Shown here: positions 19,042-28,633 of the stretch, in pieces
Layout: the number at the start of each line of letters is the position of its first letter
Numbering within the stretch: the stretch's first letter is position 1
DNA from: Allorhodopirellula heiligendammensis
GTDB lineage: Bacteria; Planctomycetota; Planctomycetia; Pirellulales; Pirellulaceae
Length of the DNA: 64,000 nucleotides
Direction: 5' to 3'
Assembly: GCF_007860105.1 (NCBI RefSeq)
Contig: NZ_SJPU01000003.1
Coordinates: forward strand, 248,001 to 312,000
Made by a program: the position numbers and the translations under genes
Notes under the pieces: generated by a model
Databases searched by the model: none
Seen by the model: the letters and a program-made list of their open reading frames with translations, nothing else
What the model was told of the DNA's origin: nothing

Positions 19042-20802
19042 TTAATCGCGGCCACTACGCCAAATCGATAGGCACAAAGCGGTCATCACCGTCATGCTCG
19101 CGAGTGTCCCAACGAGTCCCAGGATGCTCAGTCTGCTGAGTCCTACCATGGGGGCGTTGGGGAACAGCACGGGTGAAACCTCGTATGACAACATCAATGA
19201 CGAGCCAAGAAAAACCGCGCTGGCCATCAGTCCGACGACCAATCGATTGACGGCTGGCGTGATCCGCTTAGGATCCAGGCGTAACTGCAGTTGTCCGAGC
19301 CTTGCTTGGTTCAAAATGGCCAGCACCTGCTCGGGGGCCTCTTCTAAAAATGCTTCGTTTTCTAAGTAGATCCTACGGGCTTGCCGCAACCGACGTTTCG
19401 GCGAGAGGCGGCGCCAGATCACGCGACGCATGTAGTTTTGAACGATATCAAGCGAATCGAAACCCACGCCGAGTTCGCGCATCGTGCCTTCAAGAGAAAT
19501 CAGCATCTTGATCAACAGCGCAGATTGGTTGGGCAGGGTGATCCCGTGGCGATGCAGAATTTCGCTGAGTTGGTTCAATGATCCGGCGAGGTCAAACCGG
19601 TCGAGCGATTGGCGTCCGAAAGTATCGACAAACTCGGTGACATCGATCTCTAACGCGGCCTGATCCAAGTCCAGTCGAGGACTGCCCACACCGCGAATCA
19701 GCCGAGTCAAACGACGTCGATCACCAGCATGAATCGCAAAGAGCATCTCTTCGATCGACTCCCGCAGCGTTTCGTCGATGCGCCCGGTCATGCCGAAATC
19801 GAGAATGCCGAGTCGTCCGTCGGGCAGACAGAAAAGATTACCGGGATGCGGATCGGCGTGAAAGAAACCGTCTTCAAATACCATCTTCAAGTAGATCTTT
19901 GCCAACCGGGTACCAAATCCTGATGGCAGATTTGCTTTGGACAATCGCGGAAGTTGCGGAGACTGCGGCGGGCCCGCGGCCTCGTCATCCCGGGAGCCAA
20001 GGTCCTTCGCCGCCGGATGCGCGCGGCCGCTAAACAGACTTGCCAAGGTGACGCCGGCCAACTCGTCCATCACCAGCACGCGGCGGCTACATAGTCGATC
20101 AACCACCGCTGGAATAACGACTTGCTCGTGATTATCGGCAAGCATCTCGGCGAACTGTTTGAGGTTGCCACGCTCACGATTGAAATCGAGTTCGTGCAGA
20201 ATCATGGGACGTAATTGGCGGACCATGTCCGTCGGCCCCCAGATCGCAAGGGTATCCACACGAGCGGCCAATTGGGCGAGCCCCTCGAGCACCTCCAGGT
20301 CCTGACGCATCAAGCGGTCAATCCCCGATCGTTGCACTTTGACAACAACGCGGCGCCCGTCGAGCAGCACCGCTCGGTGAACTTGGCCGATTGATGCTGT
20401 CGCCAACGGCGCAAAGTCGAAGGATTCGAATTTTGTCTCGAAATCGTCTCCCAGTTCCGCGCGGAGTGTCGCCCGCACCTGGTCGGCGCTGTCTGGCTCG
20501 ACCCGGCCGCGCAATCCCTTGAGTTCCTCTGCTAACTCGACTCCCACGAGGTCGGCGCGAGAGGCGAGTACCTGCCCGACCTTGATGAAGGTGGGACCCA
20601 GTTCGGTAATTGCCATCCGGATCCGCTCCGCCCGCGTGTACTGCGTCAGCGGTACGCCGGATCGATCGGTGATCCAGTTACGAAATGGCAGTCGCGGCGA
20701 CCGGCTCAGCCAGTCGGCCAGACCATAACGGCGCAACACCGCCAGAATCTCGCGTCCACGACGCAGATTTCGGTAGAGGCTCGGTATCGACGTCAGCTTC
20801 AT
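19042..20802 (-). CDS. UbiB/ABC1 (ADCK-like) family atypical kinase
   Basis: Start ATG 20802 (MKLTSIPSLYRNLRRGREI) fits the family; the frame extends 20 residues upstream with a low-quality sequence. The protein is about 586 residues. The KxGQ signature appears as GPTFIKVGQVLASRADL, the Ala-rich loop as ATASIGQVHRAVL, the ATP-binding Lys in VVVKVQRSG, and the catalytic and metal region as FHADPHPGNLF and LGILDFGMTG. Two C-terminal membrane helices (LVVGLMASAVFLGSSLML and LGLVGTLASMTVMTALCLS) anchor it. UbiB proteins support quinone biosynthesis or lipid handling. No ubiquinone or menaquinone genes are adjacent. Confidence 0.92.
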   Translation of the reverse strand: MKLTSIPSLYRNLRRGREILAVLRRYGLADWLSRSPRLPFRNWITDRSGVPLTQYTRAERIRMAITELGPTFIKVGQVLASRADLVGVELAEELKGLRGRVEPDSADQVRATLRAELGDDFETKFESFDFAPLATASIGQVHRAVLLDGRRVVVKVQRSGIDRLMRQDLEVLEGLAQLAARVDTLAIWGPTDMVRQLRPMILHELDFNRERGNLKQFAEMLADNHEQVVIPAVVDRLCSRRVLVMDELAGVTLASLFSGRAHPAAKDLGSRDDEAAGPPQSPQLPRLSKANLPSGFGTRLAKIYLKMVFEDGFFHADPHPGNLFCLPDGRLGILDFGMTGRIDETLRESIEEMLFAIHAGDRRRLTRLIRGVGSPRLDLDQAALEIDVTEFVDTFGRQSLDRFDLAGSLNQLSEILHRHGITLPNQSALLIKMLISLEGTMRELGVGFDSLDIVQNYMRRVIWRRLSPKRRLRQARRIYLENEAFLEEAPEQVLAILNQARLGQLQLRLDPKRITPAVNRLVVGLMASAVFLGSSLMLSYEVSPVLFPNAPMVGLSRLSILGLVGTLASMTVMTALCLSIWRSGRD

Positions 20803-21068
20803 GACGAGAATCGAATGGGCCTGCGGTGGCGGCGGGGACTTGGTTAGCCGACGGCTCCACATGCCAGCTTTGATGCACCACCAGCAGCTGGTGCCGCTGG
20901 CTCAAATCAAAGACCGGATAAGTCCACCCCAATCACGCGTGCCGGGGCGAGAACATGACCTCTCCAAACTAGTCAACTACGGCGTGTAGTGTGAGAGCAG
21001 GAGAATGAAATGCTCAAGCTCGAAACCAGATTCGAGCGATTCTCGCAGATGTAACGAAAGAAGCGGTG

Positions 21069-22211
21069 TTAACGCATGATCGGATAGCCTGACGATTTGC
21101 CCGTGCTTCCAGGCGTGTATCCCGCTGGCTGAACGTCGTTCGAACCACCGCTTCCCGTCCCGCTGCTATTCTTGCTCGCCGAAGCGGTTTGGTAGGCGGG
21201 AGTCTTTTCCGCACCTCCTGGCGAACTCGAGTTCGGCGTGGAATTACCTAGCGGCGAGGGGCTCGACGGTGGTAGGTCCAACGCAGCCACCGCAGGGGAT
21301 CCAGCTGCACCAGTCGGAGACGACGCGATGGCATTTGCCGGTGAGTTCGGTGCCGCAGCGGCCGCGATCGGTGCAGGCGGCGGGATCATGTCGCTGGGCA
21401 GCCCGAAGCCTCCAGAGCTCGCCGGGGCACTTGCCTGGGCGGTCGCGGACGGAGCGGGAGCCTGCATTCCATCGAGAGGTGGCATGCCAAAGGCAGAACC
21501 GGACGGGTTTTGGGCTGGTGACGCCTTGGCCTGAGCCGACTTCGCGTCCGCCACAGATTCAGTATTGGCAATGGGCTCCTTGCCGAGTTGATAGCCGGAT
21601 GGCAACCCACCAGCGCCCTCGGGTTTACTGGCTGACGTGGTACCAGCTGGAGTGGCTGCGGGGACACCGCCATAACCATTCGCAGCGGCGGCTAGATCGC
21701 TGGATGCCGGCAGGCCGCTGCGACCTGGCAAAGCATAGGCGGGAGGTACAGCGTTCTCACCCGCGGCAAGTGTCGTGGAAACGGTCGGCGGGACGTCCGA
21801 TGGAGGGACTTTCCCCGTTGGGAACCCGGCTGGCACGCCGCTGGTGGGCGTCTTTACCTGGTCGCCTGCCAACGCGTATGGATTGGCGCTCGTCGCTGGG
21901 GCGTTCGTTTCTGGAGCCGCCGCAATCTTGTCGGTTTCAGGCGTTGTGCCCCCCGCGATCGAGGCAATTGCCTCGGGAGTGGCTCGAGCTGATGGGGGCG
22001 ACGGATAAGTAGTCGTGGGGCCGGAGCCCGCGAGTACCTCCGCAGACGGCTCACTGCGACCAAACATGTTCCAGGATGGCTTGCCACTTCGGCAGCCTAC
22101 CGCGGGAAATGTTGCGATCACACACGCAGCCAGGGCCGCGCGAGCGGCACCCCGACGCGAGAGTTGGGCGTGGTGAGAGAGTTTTGTTTCGGCGATTTCC
22201 GTTCGCTTCAT
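21069..22211 (-). CDS. Low-complexity Pro/Ala/Ser-rich lipoprotein
   Basis: ATG 22211 (MKRTEIAETKLSHHAQLSRR) has AAGGA 8 bases upstream and is preferred over the longer frame. Residues 22-40 form a lipoprotein signal (ALAACVIATFPAVGC) with lipobox Cys at 40. The rest of the 380 residues is almost entirely Pro, Ala, Ser, Gly and Thr with no fold I recognise, and it ends in a Ser/Gly-rich tail (STGKSSGYPIMR). It is likely an extended, disordered envelope protein. Sequence this repetitive produces long spurious open frames on the opposite strand. Confidence 0.75.
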   Translation of the reverse strand: MKRTEIAETKLSHHAQLSRRGAARAALAACVIATFPAVGCRSGKPSWNMFGRSEPSAEVLAGSGPTTTYPSPPSARATPEAIASIAGGTTPETDKIAAAPETNAPATSANPYALAGDQVKTPTSGVPAGFPTGKVPPSDVPPTVSTTLAAGENAVPPAYALPGRSGLPASSDLAAAANGYGGVPAATPAGTTSASKPEGAGGLPSGYQLGKEPIANTESVADAKSAQAKASPAQNPSGSAFGMPPLDGMQAPAPSATAQASAPASSGGFGLPSDMIPPPAPIAAAAAPNSPANAIASSPTGAAGSPAVAALDLPPSSPSPLGNSTPNSSSPGGAEKTPAYQTASASKNSSGTGSGGSNDVQPAGYTPGSTGKSSGYPIMR

Positions 22212-22805
22212 CGTCGCATCCTTAGGAAGGGAGCGGGGCAATGCTGATTTATGTGAGACGTCCATCTATTGCGATCGACCGTTTCAATCAGAAAAATCAA
22301 GCAAATCTCGCAAAGATTGTCCCGTCCTAAGAATTTTCACCTGCCAACGTCAATGCCAGCTCAGATTCCCCAAACAAAAAGGGGGCTGCTCTCCGCTGGC
22401 GATCGGACCTCGTTGCTAACCAAATTGCTCCGATACCTTGTCCGCGTGGGGGTGCGCGGGCGCGTGACGAGGCATGCAAACGTCTCGCGGCAACGCAACC
22501 CGTCCACATTTGTACCCAATATCACCATAGAAAAAGTTTGACAGTGGCGAACTGCCACGGTAATGTGGCATTATTCCCCTCTGCAGCCGCATTGCGTGCC
22601 CAGAAAAGGTCATTGTGGAATGTCATGGTTGACAGCGAGGTACGTGTTGACAACTGCCGGCGGCGACTGACGGGCAGGCTGATAAACCGCCGATGGCGGG
22701 AGGGTATTCGTTCTCGTTTCTTGATTTTTTCGTCTCTCTCTCGAGGGCAGGCCTGCGGACTCTCGAGTTGCTCGCCTCTTTTTACTTTTACCCAATAGGT
22801 TCGTG
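22212..22805. other. Intergenic leader region
   Basis: About 595 bp between the minus-strand lipoprotein and the plus-strand small lipoprotein. Apart from the candidate promoter with competing hairpins at 22538-22578, nothing is recognised. Several stop-free stretches on both strands lack coding character. Confidence 0.4.
22538..22578 (+). promoter_or_regulatory. Candidate promoter with competing hairpins
   Basis: TTGACA at 22538-22543 matches a sigma-70 -35 box. A weak -10 (TAATGT, 22561-22566) lies 17 bp downstream. Overlapping it, GTGGC (22544-22548) can pair with GCCAC (22554-22558), which can alternatively pair with a second GTGGC starting at 22565. It would drive the small lipoprotein and the DUF1559 gene, but with a 230-nt leader. 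Tentative. Confidence 0.3.
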
Positions 22806-22961
22806 ATGAAGAAGTTTCTTTCGGTTTTTGCCTTGTTGGTTTGTCTCGGTGGATGCACCAGCGATAAGCCTGTTGTTGTTGATGAGGCCGGGATGACGCC
22901 CGAGCAGCAGGCTGAGCAGAAGGCCTATGTCGAGGAGATGGACGGGCCACCGCCGAGCTGA
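22806..22961 (+). CDS. Small lipoprotein partner of the DUF1559 protein
   Basis: A 51-residue protein starts at ATG 22806 (MKKFLSVFALLVCLGGCTSD). It has a clean lipoprotein signal with lipobox LGGC (Cys 17), then an acidic helix-forming tail (MTPEQQAEQKAYVEEMDG) ending in PPPS. Small lipoproteins of this kind are often found beside DUF1559 genes in planctomycetes, as here (gap 152 bp). Its role is unknown; a partner of the pilin-like protein is an inference from position. Confidence 0.85.
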   Translation: MKKFLSVFALLVCLGGCTSDKPVVVDEAGMTPEQQAEQKAYVEEMDGPPPS

Positions 22962-23113
22962 GTCGGCCCGCGTCCAGCACGCCGTGTTTACCGCGGCAGC
23001 TCCTCGGTGATGGGGCAGTTGGTGACCAAGCATTGAAGAGGCTCATATCGTTACGGACGGAGCGTCCGCCGTAATTTCATTTTTTTCTGTTCTAGAAATG
23101 TAGGGTTCATTCC

Positions 23114-24310
23114 ATGAAACGGCTTTCCCGGTCAGCGTTCACGCTGGTCGAACTCTTGGTGGTTATCGCCATCATCGGCGTCCTGGTAGGGCTTTTATTG
23201 CCCGCCGTTCAGGCCGCCCGCGAAGCAGCTCGACGGATGAGTTGCAGTAATAACTTCAAACAAATTGGTCTGGGGTTACATAATTATCATTCGGCCTATA
23301 ACCAGTTGCCCCAGCACATGACGGGCAACACTCGCACGCACACGAACAACTCCGAGGTGTGTAATCGACTTTATATCAGTGCCCAAGTCGGATTGACCCC
23401 GTTCGTCGAGCAACAAGCCCTCTGGCAACAAATCAGTAATCCGTTTGATCGCAATGGCGATGGGACCCTCGCGTACCCGCCCGACAGCCCACCGATGGGG
23501 CCCGGTCCTTGGCAGACTTACTATCCACCATGGATGACGGAGATTCCGATGCTGCGCTGCCCGAGCGACCCCGGCCGGGGACTGCCCGCCCTGGGACGCT
23601 GCAACTACGCGGTATGTGTCGGAGATGTGATGGAGCTGACCCACAGTGGTGGGAAGAACGAAAGTGGCATCTACGATGCAACTGACCCGCTGGACAATGA
23701 TGAATGCAGTATGCGTCTGGGCGGCGGCAGCAATAACAATAACCGAGCGCAACAGGCCCAAGCACGCAACCGGGGGATGTTTTGGTGTCGCCATACCACT
23801 CGCTTCCGTGATTGTTTGGACGGCCTCTCCGGCACGATCTGCATGGGCGAGATTGCCACGATTCTCGGTGGACGCGAAATCATTTCAGAGTTTGTGCTCA
23901 ACGGGCCCGATACGATCTCCACGATTCCTTCTGCCTGTGACGACCAGGTGGATCCTGCACGCCCGCAGTTTTGGCTCACCAGCGCCAGCGTAGGTGGTGG
24001 CAACCAAATCCGCGGAGGTCGCTGGGCAGATGGTCGGATCCAGTACACGGCATTCCACACGATCAAGCCACCAAATAGCTTGAGTTGTTTCCGTGGGGGC
24101 GATGCCTCTCAGGGAATCTCGTCAGCCTCGAGTCGTCACCAGGGTGGTGCACACGTTCTGATGGGTGATGGTGCGGTCAGGTTCATTACCGAAAGCATCG
24201 AGGCTGGTAACCAGCAGATGACTCCGGCTCACACGGGAGCACAGAGTACGTTCGGATTGTGGGGGGCGCTGGGGACTCGCGCCTCACGCGAGACCGCGCA
24301 GCTTGAGTAG
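23114..24310 (+). CDS. DUF1559 protein with prepilin-type N-terminus
   Basis: A 398-residue protein that starts [20 protein letters not shown], a type IV prepilin-like (class III) signal with cleavage before Phe 9 and Glu at +5. It is followed by the family hallmark [17 protein letters not shown]. The DUF1559 body follows ([10 protein letters not shown] near residue 60). The C-terminal family motif appears as [19 protein letters not shown], the so-called H-x9-DG tail. DUF1559 proteins are expanded to dozens of copies in Planctomycetes and are thought to form pseudopilin-like surface structures. A terminator follows at 24351. Confidence 0.95.
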   Translation: MKRLSRSAFTLVELLVVIAIIGVLVGLLLPAVQAAREAARRMSCSNNFKQIGLGLHNYHSAYNQLPQHMTGNTRTHTNNSEVCNRLYISAQVGLTPFVEQQALWQQISNPFDRNGDGTLAYPPDSPPMGPGPWQTYYPPWMTEIPMLRCPSDPGRGLPALGRCNYAVCVGDVMELTHSGGKNESGIYDATDPLDNDECSMRLGGGSNNNNRAQQAQARNRGMFWCRHTTRFRDCLDGLSGTICMGEIATILGGREIISEFVLNGPDTISTIPSACDDQVDPARPQFWLTSASVGGGNQIRGGRWADGRIQYTAFHTIKPPNSLSCFRGGDASQGISSASSRHQGGAHVLMGDGAVRFITESIEAGNQQMTPAHTGAQSTFGLWGALGTRASRETAQLE

Positions 24311-24350
24311 GTCGGTCGGCCACTGCGTGCCCTGAGTGAGAGAACTGTTG

Positions 24351-24391
24351 ACGTTGGCCGAGCAATTGCCCGGCCAACGTTTTTCTTTTTT
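24351..24391 (+). terminator. Rho-independent terminator after the DUF1559 gene
   Basis: Stem ACGTTGGCCG (24351-24360) pairs with CGGCCAACGT (24371-24380), loop of 10 nt, followed by TTTTCTTTTTT. It also lies 12 bp from the end of the convergent truB and may act on both transcripts. Confidence 0.9.
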
Positions 24392-24402
24392 GCCGTGGGC
24401 CT

Positions 24403-25461
24403 TCATCGCGACGGCGCGAAAACTCGGTAGGGAGCCCACAGTCCTCGCTTGATCCGCAGCACTGCCACCAAATCACCTTGACCGTCCTTGGCAATGCATT
24501 CCTCGACGACTGGTTGAACGGCGGATGCCTCACCGCTGTGGCGGTCCAGAGATTCGGCCCGCGCCCCGGTCAGCCCCAGATCTTGTTGCGAGGGCATTTG
24601 TGGTTCGCCAGAAATGGGCAGGCCGTGGCGGAGTCGCTCCACGTCGTCGCTGTCCAGGTGCATCGAAGGCAGATGAGCCAACCCAACGACGGGAGCTTGA
24701 ATAGCTTGTCGCAGGTCGCCAATTATCGCCATCGGGCTCAGCCCTTCGGCGAGTTGTTCACGGTTCATCGGCGGCGGGTCATCTGGCGGTACGGTACCGA
24801 CAGCTGAGGCAATTTCGAACGGTCCCACTTCGCTGCGTGTTAGCTTGGTCATCACAGCCACACTCTGACATCGCGCGGCGATATCCATACCAAGGGACCG
24901 CAGATAGGTGCCTGAACCGCAGCGAACATCGACATCGAGATGGGGGTATTCATACCGTGTCACTTTGATTGAATCGATCCAAACTCGACGGGTGGGCATC
25001 TCAAACTGCTCACCCCGGCGCATCCGTTGATGGGCGCGCTCCCCATCGATCCATATTGCCGAATGACCGGGAGGAGTTTGGTCGATCCAGCCGTGGAGAT
25101 GGTCGCAGGCGATCTGAATTTCTGCCATGGTAGGTTGCGGCGCGTCGGCAAGTGCCACAATCGGCTCTTCGAGATCGCCCGAGGTACTGCTGACGCCCAA
25201 TTCGAACCGGGCGACGTATCGTTTGGCGTGTTGGAGCATCCATGGTGTCAGGCGTGCGGCGGCACCCACGGCGATGACAACGAGCCCGTCCGCCAGGGGG
25301 TCGAGCGTCCCAGTATGGCCGACCTTGAGCTTGCGATCGTTGAGTTCGCGGCGGAGTCGGCGCTGGACTCGATTGACGAGTTCGCGAGACGTCATTCCAT
25401 AGGGTTTGATGTAGGGTAAAAAGCCGAACGAATGCGTTCGACTGTGCAGTGCAGAATTCAT
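24403..25461 (-). CDS. truB: tRNA pseudouridine(55) synthase TruB
   Basis: The enzyme converts U55 to pseudouridine in tRNA T-loops. The start is ATG 25461 (MNSALHSRTHSFGFLPYIKP), which overlaps the upstream gene stop as ATGA; an open frame continues to 25998 but is a shadow of that gene. The protein is 352 residues. The catalytic motif HTGTLDPLADGLVVIAVG places Asp at about 54. The conserved KRY appears as HAKRYVARFELGVSSTSGDL, and RCGSGTYLRSLGMDIA is the RCSxGTYIR motif. The C-terminus is about 40 residues longer than usual. It is normally beside infB/rbfA, but here it ends a ferredoxin operon. Confidence 0.95.
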   Translation of the reverse strand: MNSALHSRTHSFGFLPYIKPYGMTSRELVNRVQRRLRRELNDRKLKVGHTGTLDPLADGLVVIAVGAAARLTPWMLQHAKRYVARFELGVSSTSGDLEEPIVALADAPQPTMAEIQIACDHLHGWIDQTPPGHSAIWIDGERAHQRMRRGEQFEMPTRRVWIDSIKVTRYEYPHLDVDVRCGSGTYLRSLGMDIAARCQSVAVMTKLTRSEVGPFEIASAVGTVPPDDPPPMNREQLAEGLSPMAIIGDLRQAIQAPVVGLAHLPSMHLDSDDVERLRHGLPISGEPQMPSQQDLGLTGARAESLDRHSGEASAVQPVVEECIAKDGQGDLVAVLRIKRGLWAPYRVFAPSR

Positions 25462-26597
25462 CCGTGAGATATCGGTTGCAGGTAGCGGAGATGGCGCAGG
25501 TATGCCGCAGATAGGCTTGCTAAAACGGCTTCGACGAGGATAAACATCAGTCGCGCCGCGATGACAGCGAGCAACGCATGAGTTTGTCCAATCAAGGGCG
25601 CGAGCACGAGCAGGGTCACATACTCGCGAACTCCCGCCCCGCCGGGTAGCAGTGAGACAAACCCCAGCACCATGCCCAATGAGATTGCGGCGGTAGCGAC
25701 TGTCACGATTTGAGTCGCCGACGGGAGCGGGGCGAATGACGGGATTGCCGTGATCAACATTGCAAACGATAGCCCGATGAGCACCCAGGAAACGAGCGAT
25801 AGCAGCCAGCATTGACCTAGCAATGACCAGGTGATGGTGGTTGAGGCAATGCCGCCATCGGGACTGGAGGCGAGCTTGCGGCGGGCAGCGATGAAAGCCA
25901 ATATCCGGCGCAAAATTGGCGGGCAAACGGGTATCAACGACAATCCAGCCATCGCTGCTGCGCAGCCACGGACCCAAGTGGGCAGTGGGGATTGCCATAG
26001 CAACACACCTGCGACGGCAGCCCCAACACCCATCATCACAAGAGTTTCAAAAAACACGCTGCTCGTGGCTCGCCCCAGTGGCCGGCCCGTGTCCCGCTGT
26101 GGCGGCCCACTTTCGTTCGCTCCAGATCCGGCAGCCGCTTCCACGACACTTGTGCCCGACTGAGGTAGGATCGCGCCCACTCGCAGAAACACAACCATGG
26201 CTTTGCCAGGAATGTATTTGCCCGCGTGCCCGAGCAGCTGCGCGGCGATCGCCCTTCGCAGCGTGCAGGAGACCGCAAGTGCCTTCAAGCAGCAATGCAG
26301 TACGCAGCCGGGCGGCACGAGGCCACAGGCATACAGCAAACCAGCCAAACTGACTCGCTCCCAGCGCACATTGGCCAAAGAGGGCAGCGAGGACTCACGA
26401 CGCTCGGCGTCTCTTGCCAAGGCTGCCGAGACCAGCGGATCCGGCTCGGCGGCCGCGTCACTTCGTAGCCGCTGAGCCTCGGTTTTTAATACAGACGTTT
26501 CGGCTTGCCATCGCTCAACCGCTTTGCTCGCCGCACTGACCAAGCCGATCAGGACGAGCAGGAAAACGGCACGTTGAATCCAGGCAAGCCAAGACAC
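25458..26597 (-). CDS. Lysylphosphatidylglycerol synthase TM-region-like membrane protein
   Basis: GTG start at 26597 (translates as MSWLAWIQRAVFLLVLIGLV), 379 residues, with about eight membrane segments. The family marker HAGKYIPGKAMVVFLR is at about residue 127, as in LPG_synthase_TM/UPF0104 flippase-like proteins. Further hydrophobic segments include LVMMGVGAAVAGVLLW, WVLIGLSFAMLITA and FVSLLPGGAGVREYVTLLV, the second family motif with PGG-G. A charged coiled region at residues 30-70 faces one side. It probably moves or modifies a lipid. It follows the ferredoxin by 7 bp and overlaps truB by 4 bp. Confidence 0.88.
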   Translation of the reverse strand: MSWLAWIQRAVFLLVLIGLVSAASKAVERWQAETSVLKTEAQRLRSDAAAEPDPLVSAALARDAERRESSLPSLANVRWERVSLAGLLYACGLVPPGCVLHCCLKALAVSCTLRRAIAAQLLGHAGKYIPGKAMVVFLRVGAILPQSGTSVVEAAAGSGANESGPPQRDTGRPLGRATSSVFFETLVMMGVGAAVAGVLLWQSPLPTWVRGCAAAMAGLSLIPVCPPILRRILAFIAARRKLASSPDGGIASTTITWSLLGQCWLLSLVSWVLIGLSFAMLITAIPSFAPLPSATQIVTVATAAISLGMVLGFVSLLPGGAGVREYVTLLVLAPLIGQTHALLAVIAARLMFILVEAVLASLSAAYLRHLRYLQPISHG

Positions 26598-26604
26598 AGT
26601 GGGA

Positions 26605-26880
26605 CTATTCGTCCACCAACGGATCTTGTTTTTCCGTGATCACTTCACATTTTTCGGATTCCGTCGCGTTAATTTCGATGTAGTTTTTCCATTCGTCAGG
26701 TAGATTGTCTTCGTGGAAGATCGCTTCGACGGGGCACTCCGGAACACATGCTTCGCAATCGATGCATTCCTCAGGGTGGATATACAACATTTGCTCGCCC
26801 TCGTAGAAACACTCCACCGGACAAACGACGACACAATCGGTGTACTTGCATCCCGAGCAGGGTTCGGCGACGACGTGCAT
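26605..26880 (-). CDS. fdxA: 7Fe (3Fe-4S/4Fe-4S) ferredoxin, FdxA type
   Basis: A 91-residue protein closely following Azotobacter ferredoxin [19 protein letters not shown] then [18 protein letters not shown] and a C-terminal [11 protein letters not shown] tail. The Cys spacing (C-x2-C-x4-C-x3-C-P and C-x2-C-x2-C-x3-C-P) supports one 3Fe-4S and one 4Fe-4S cluster. The start ATG 26880 has AAGG upstream. It carries low-potential electrons in the cytoplasm. It heads the operon with the membrane protein and truB, with no obvious redox enzyme nearby. Confidence 0.92.
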   Translation of the reverse strand: MHVVAEPCSGCKYTDCVVVCPVECFYEGEQMLYIHPEECIDCEACVPECPVEAIFHEDNLPDEWKNYIEINATESEKCEVITEKQDPLVDE

Positions 26881-27142
26881 AACTTTTTACCTTAGTTTAT
26901 TTTGAAAAAACAACTGTGATTGAGGGGCCATGACAAGTAGTCGTGGTATCGGCAACCCCGTCGAGTATCGGCCTCGTGGCCGCCAAACTTCGCTTAAAAA
27001 AGTCGCCGCCGAGTACAGATCGATCAACCCACTCGATCACTAGCAGCCTATTTTGCCTATTTGTCAGGCTTCGGCCAACCGGCCAACAACGAAAATTCCA
27101 ACTTAATTTCTTATTGACCTTCTACTTCGAAATCCGAACTCC

Positions 27143-28633
27143 GTGAATTCGCACCCCGATCCGAAGCCTGCCGACCCGGCGCCTGCCGACCCGATGACGC
27201 CCAGCGATGTTGCAGCCCCCGCCACTGCTGAGTCGGCAACGCTGCGAACGAAACCCAACCGCCATTTCCCATTCTTGTCGCGACACCCCTGGGTGCTGGC
27301 GACGGCGATTGCATCACCACGCACCGCGGCGGCTTCGTCGAGCAAAACTTCGCAGCAAAAAGAACAGCGTACGCATGAGAAACAAGATGGCTCGCTCGCA
27401 GCTTCCGACGGAGCCATCCAGAGCTCGCCAGCCGATCAGACGCCCGGCGATGTCGACGACCTCGCGCCGACGGTAGGTGAGTCGGTAGAATTGCTCGATC
27501 ATGACGGCAATTGGATCGCACGCGGTTTGTGCAATCCCGCCAGTCGATTGCGGTTGCGACTGTATAGTTATTCTCGTGACCAAGAGATCAATGATGCACT
27601 GTTCGCCCAACGCATTGACGAAGCTGTGGCGCGTCGCCGCCTGACCCCCGCGGCCAACCTCAGTAGTGCGGGGGAGCGGTTGATCTTCAGCGAATCGGAC
27701 CGGATCAGCGGATTGATTGTAGATCGTTACGCGGATTGCTTGAGTATTCAGTTCACAGCAGCGGCACTTCTCTCACGAGGACCGTTTTTGATCGAGGAAG
27801 TTTTGAAGGCCGCCGAAAAATACAATACCCCCTGCGCACGGGTGATCGCGCGTGTCGATGCGGCGACGGCCCGGCATGAAGGAATCACGGCTGAACAAAT
27901 CGCTGAGGTGGAGTCGTGGAGTCGCGGGATCTCGTCCCCACCAGTGACCGGTGCAGGGGACTCAAGCGAGGTGATTTCATCGGAGGCGGACACCGTCTGG
28001 TATCACCACAACGATTTAGAGATGGCGATCGACCTGCGTGACGGTCAGAAAACGGGGGGCTATCTCGACCAGCAAGCCAACCATGCCGAGGCGGCGCGGT
28101 ACATGTCAGGCCGCCGCGTGTTGGACATCTGCACCTATACAGGTGGGTTTGCGCTCGCTGCCGCACAGGGCGGTGCCAGCGAAGTGATCGGCGTCGATAG
28201 CAGCGAGAAAGCACTCGAGATGGCGCGGCGAAATGCGCGTAAAAATTCCCTCGATCAGGTGCAGTTTGAACGCGCCGATTGCTTCGACGATTTAAAGGCC
28301 CGCGGTACGCGAAAGGAGACTTTCGATGCCGTGATCTTGGATCCACCCCGGTTTGCTGGTGCCCGCCGCCAAGTCGATGCGGCGCTGCGTGCCTACGGCC
28401 GGTTAAATATGTCAGCGCTGGACCTGTTACCGCCCGGCGGGATCTTGGTCACTTGCAGTTGCTCGGGGCATGTGTCTCGCGCTGACTTCCTCAACATGCT
28501 CGTCGATGCAGGGCGAAAACGCCAGCGGGACATTGTCATCCTGCAGTCCCGCGGCCCATCGCCCGACCATCCCTGTGCTGTCTCCTGCCCGGAGAGCGAC
28601 TATTTGAAATGCGTGATCGCCCAGGTCCAATGA
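27143..28633 (+). CDS. Class I SAM-dependent rRNA methyltransferase, RlmI-like
   Basis: A 496-residue protein from GTG 27143 (MNSHPDPKPADPAPADP). The N-terminal PUA region has the usual RHPWV motif (FPFLSRHPWVLATAI) but is split by about 60 low-complexity residues before VGESVELLDHDGNWIARGL. The methyltransferase domain has QKTGGYLDQQANHAEAARY, SAM motif DICTYTGGFALAAA, the acidic motif VIGVDSSEKALE, catalytic motif IV VILDPPRF and the CSCS motif (LVTCSCSGHVS). RlmI methylates C5 of a 23S rRNA cytosine. The insertion in the PUA domain is odd. The true start may differ slightly. Confidence 0.92.
   Translation: MNSHPDPKPADPAPADPMTPSDVAAPATAESATLRTKPNRHFPFLSRHPWVLATAIASPRTAAASSSKTSQQKEQRTHEKQDGSLAASDGAIQSSPADQTPGDVDDLAPTVGESVELLDHDGNWIARGLCNPASRLRLRLYSYSRDQEINDALFAQRIDEAVARRRLTPAANLSSAGERLIFSESDRISGLIVDRYADCLSIQFTAAALLSRGPFLIEEVLKAAEKYNTPCARVIARVDAATARHEGITAEQIAEVESWSRGISSPPVTGAGDSSEVISSEADTVWYHHNDLEMAIDLRDGQKTGGYLDQQANHAEAARYMSGRRVLDICTYTGGFALAAAQGGASEVIGVDSSEKALEMARRNARKNSLDQVQFERADCFDDLKARGTRKETFDAVILDPPRFAGARRQVDAALRAYGRLNMSALDLLPPGGILVTCSCSGHVSRADFLNMLVDAGRKRQRDIVILQSRGPSPDHPCAVSCPESDYLKCVIAQVQ

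Noticed and set aside
22522-23046. Minus-strand frame of 174 codons over the small lipoprotein
   Set aside because: The plus-strand lipoprotein with a clean lipobox explains the interval better.
25462-25998. N-terminal extension of the TruB frame
   Set aside because: It overlaps the membrane-protein gene in another frame, and the ATGA overlap gives a normal TruB N-terminus.
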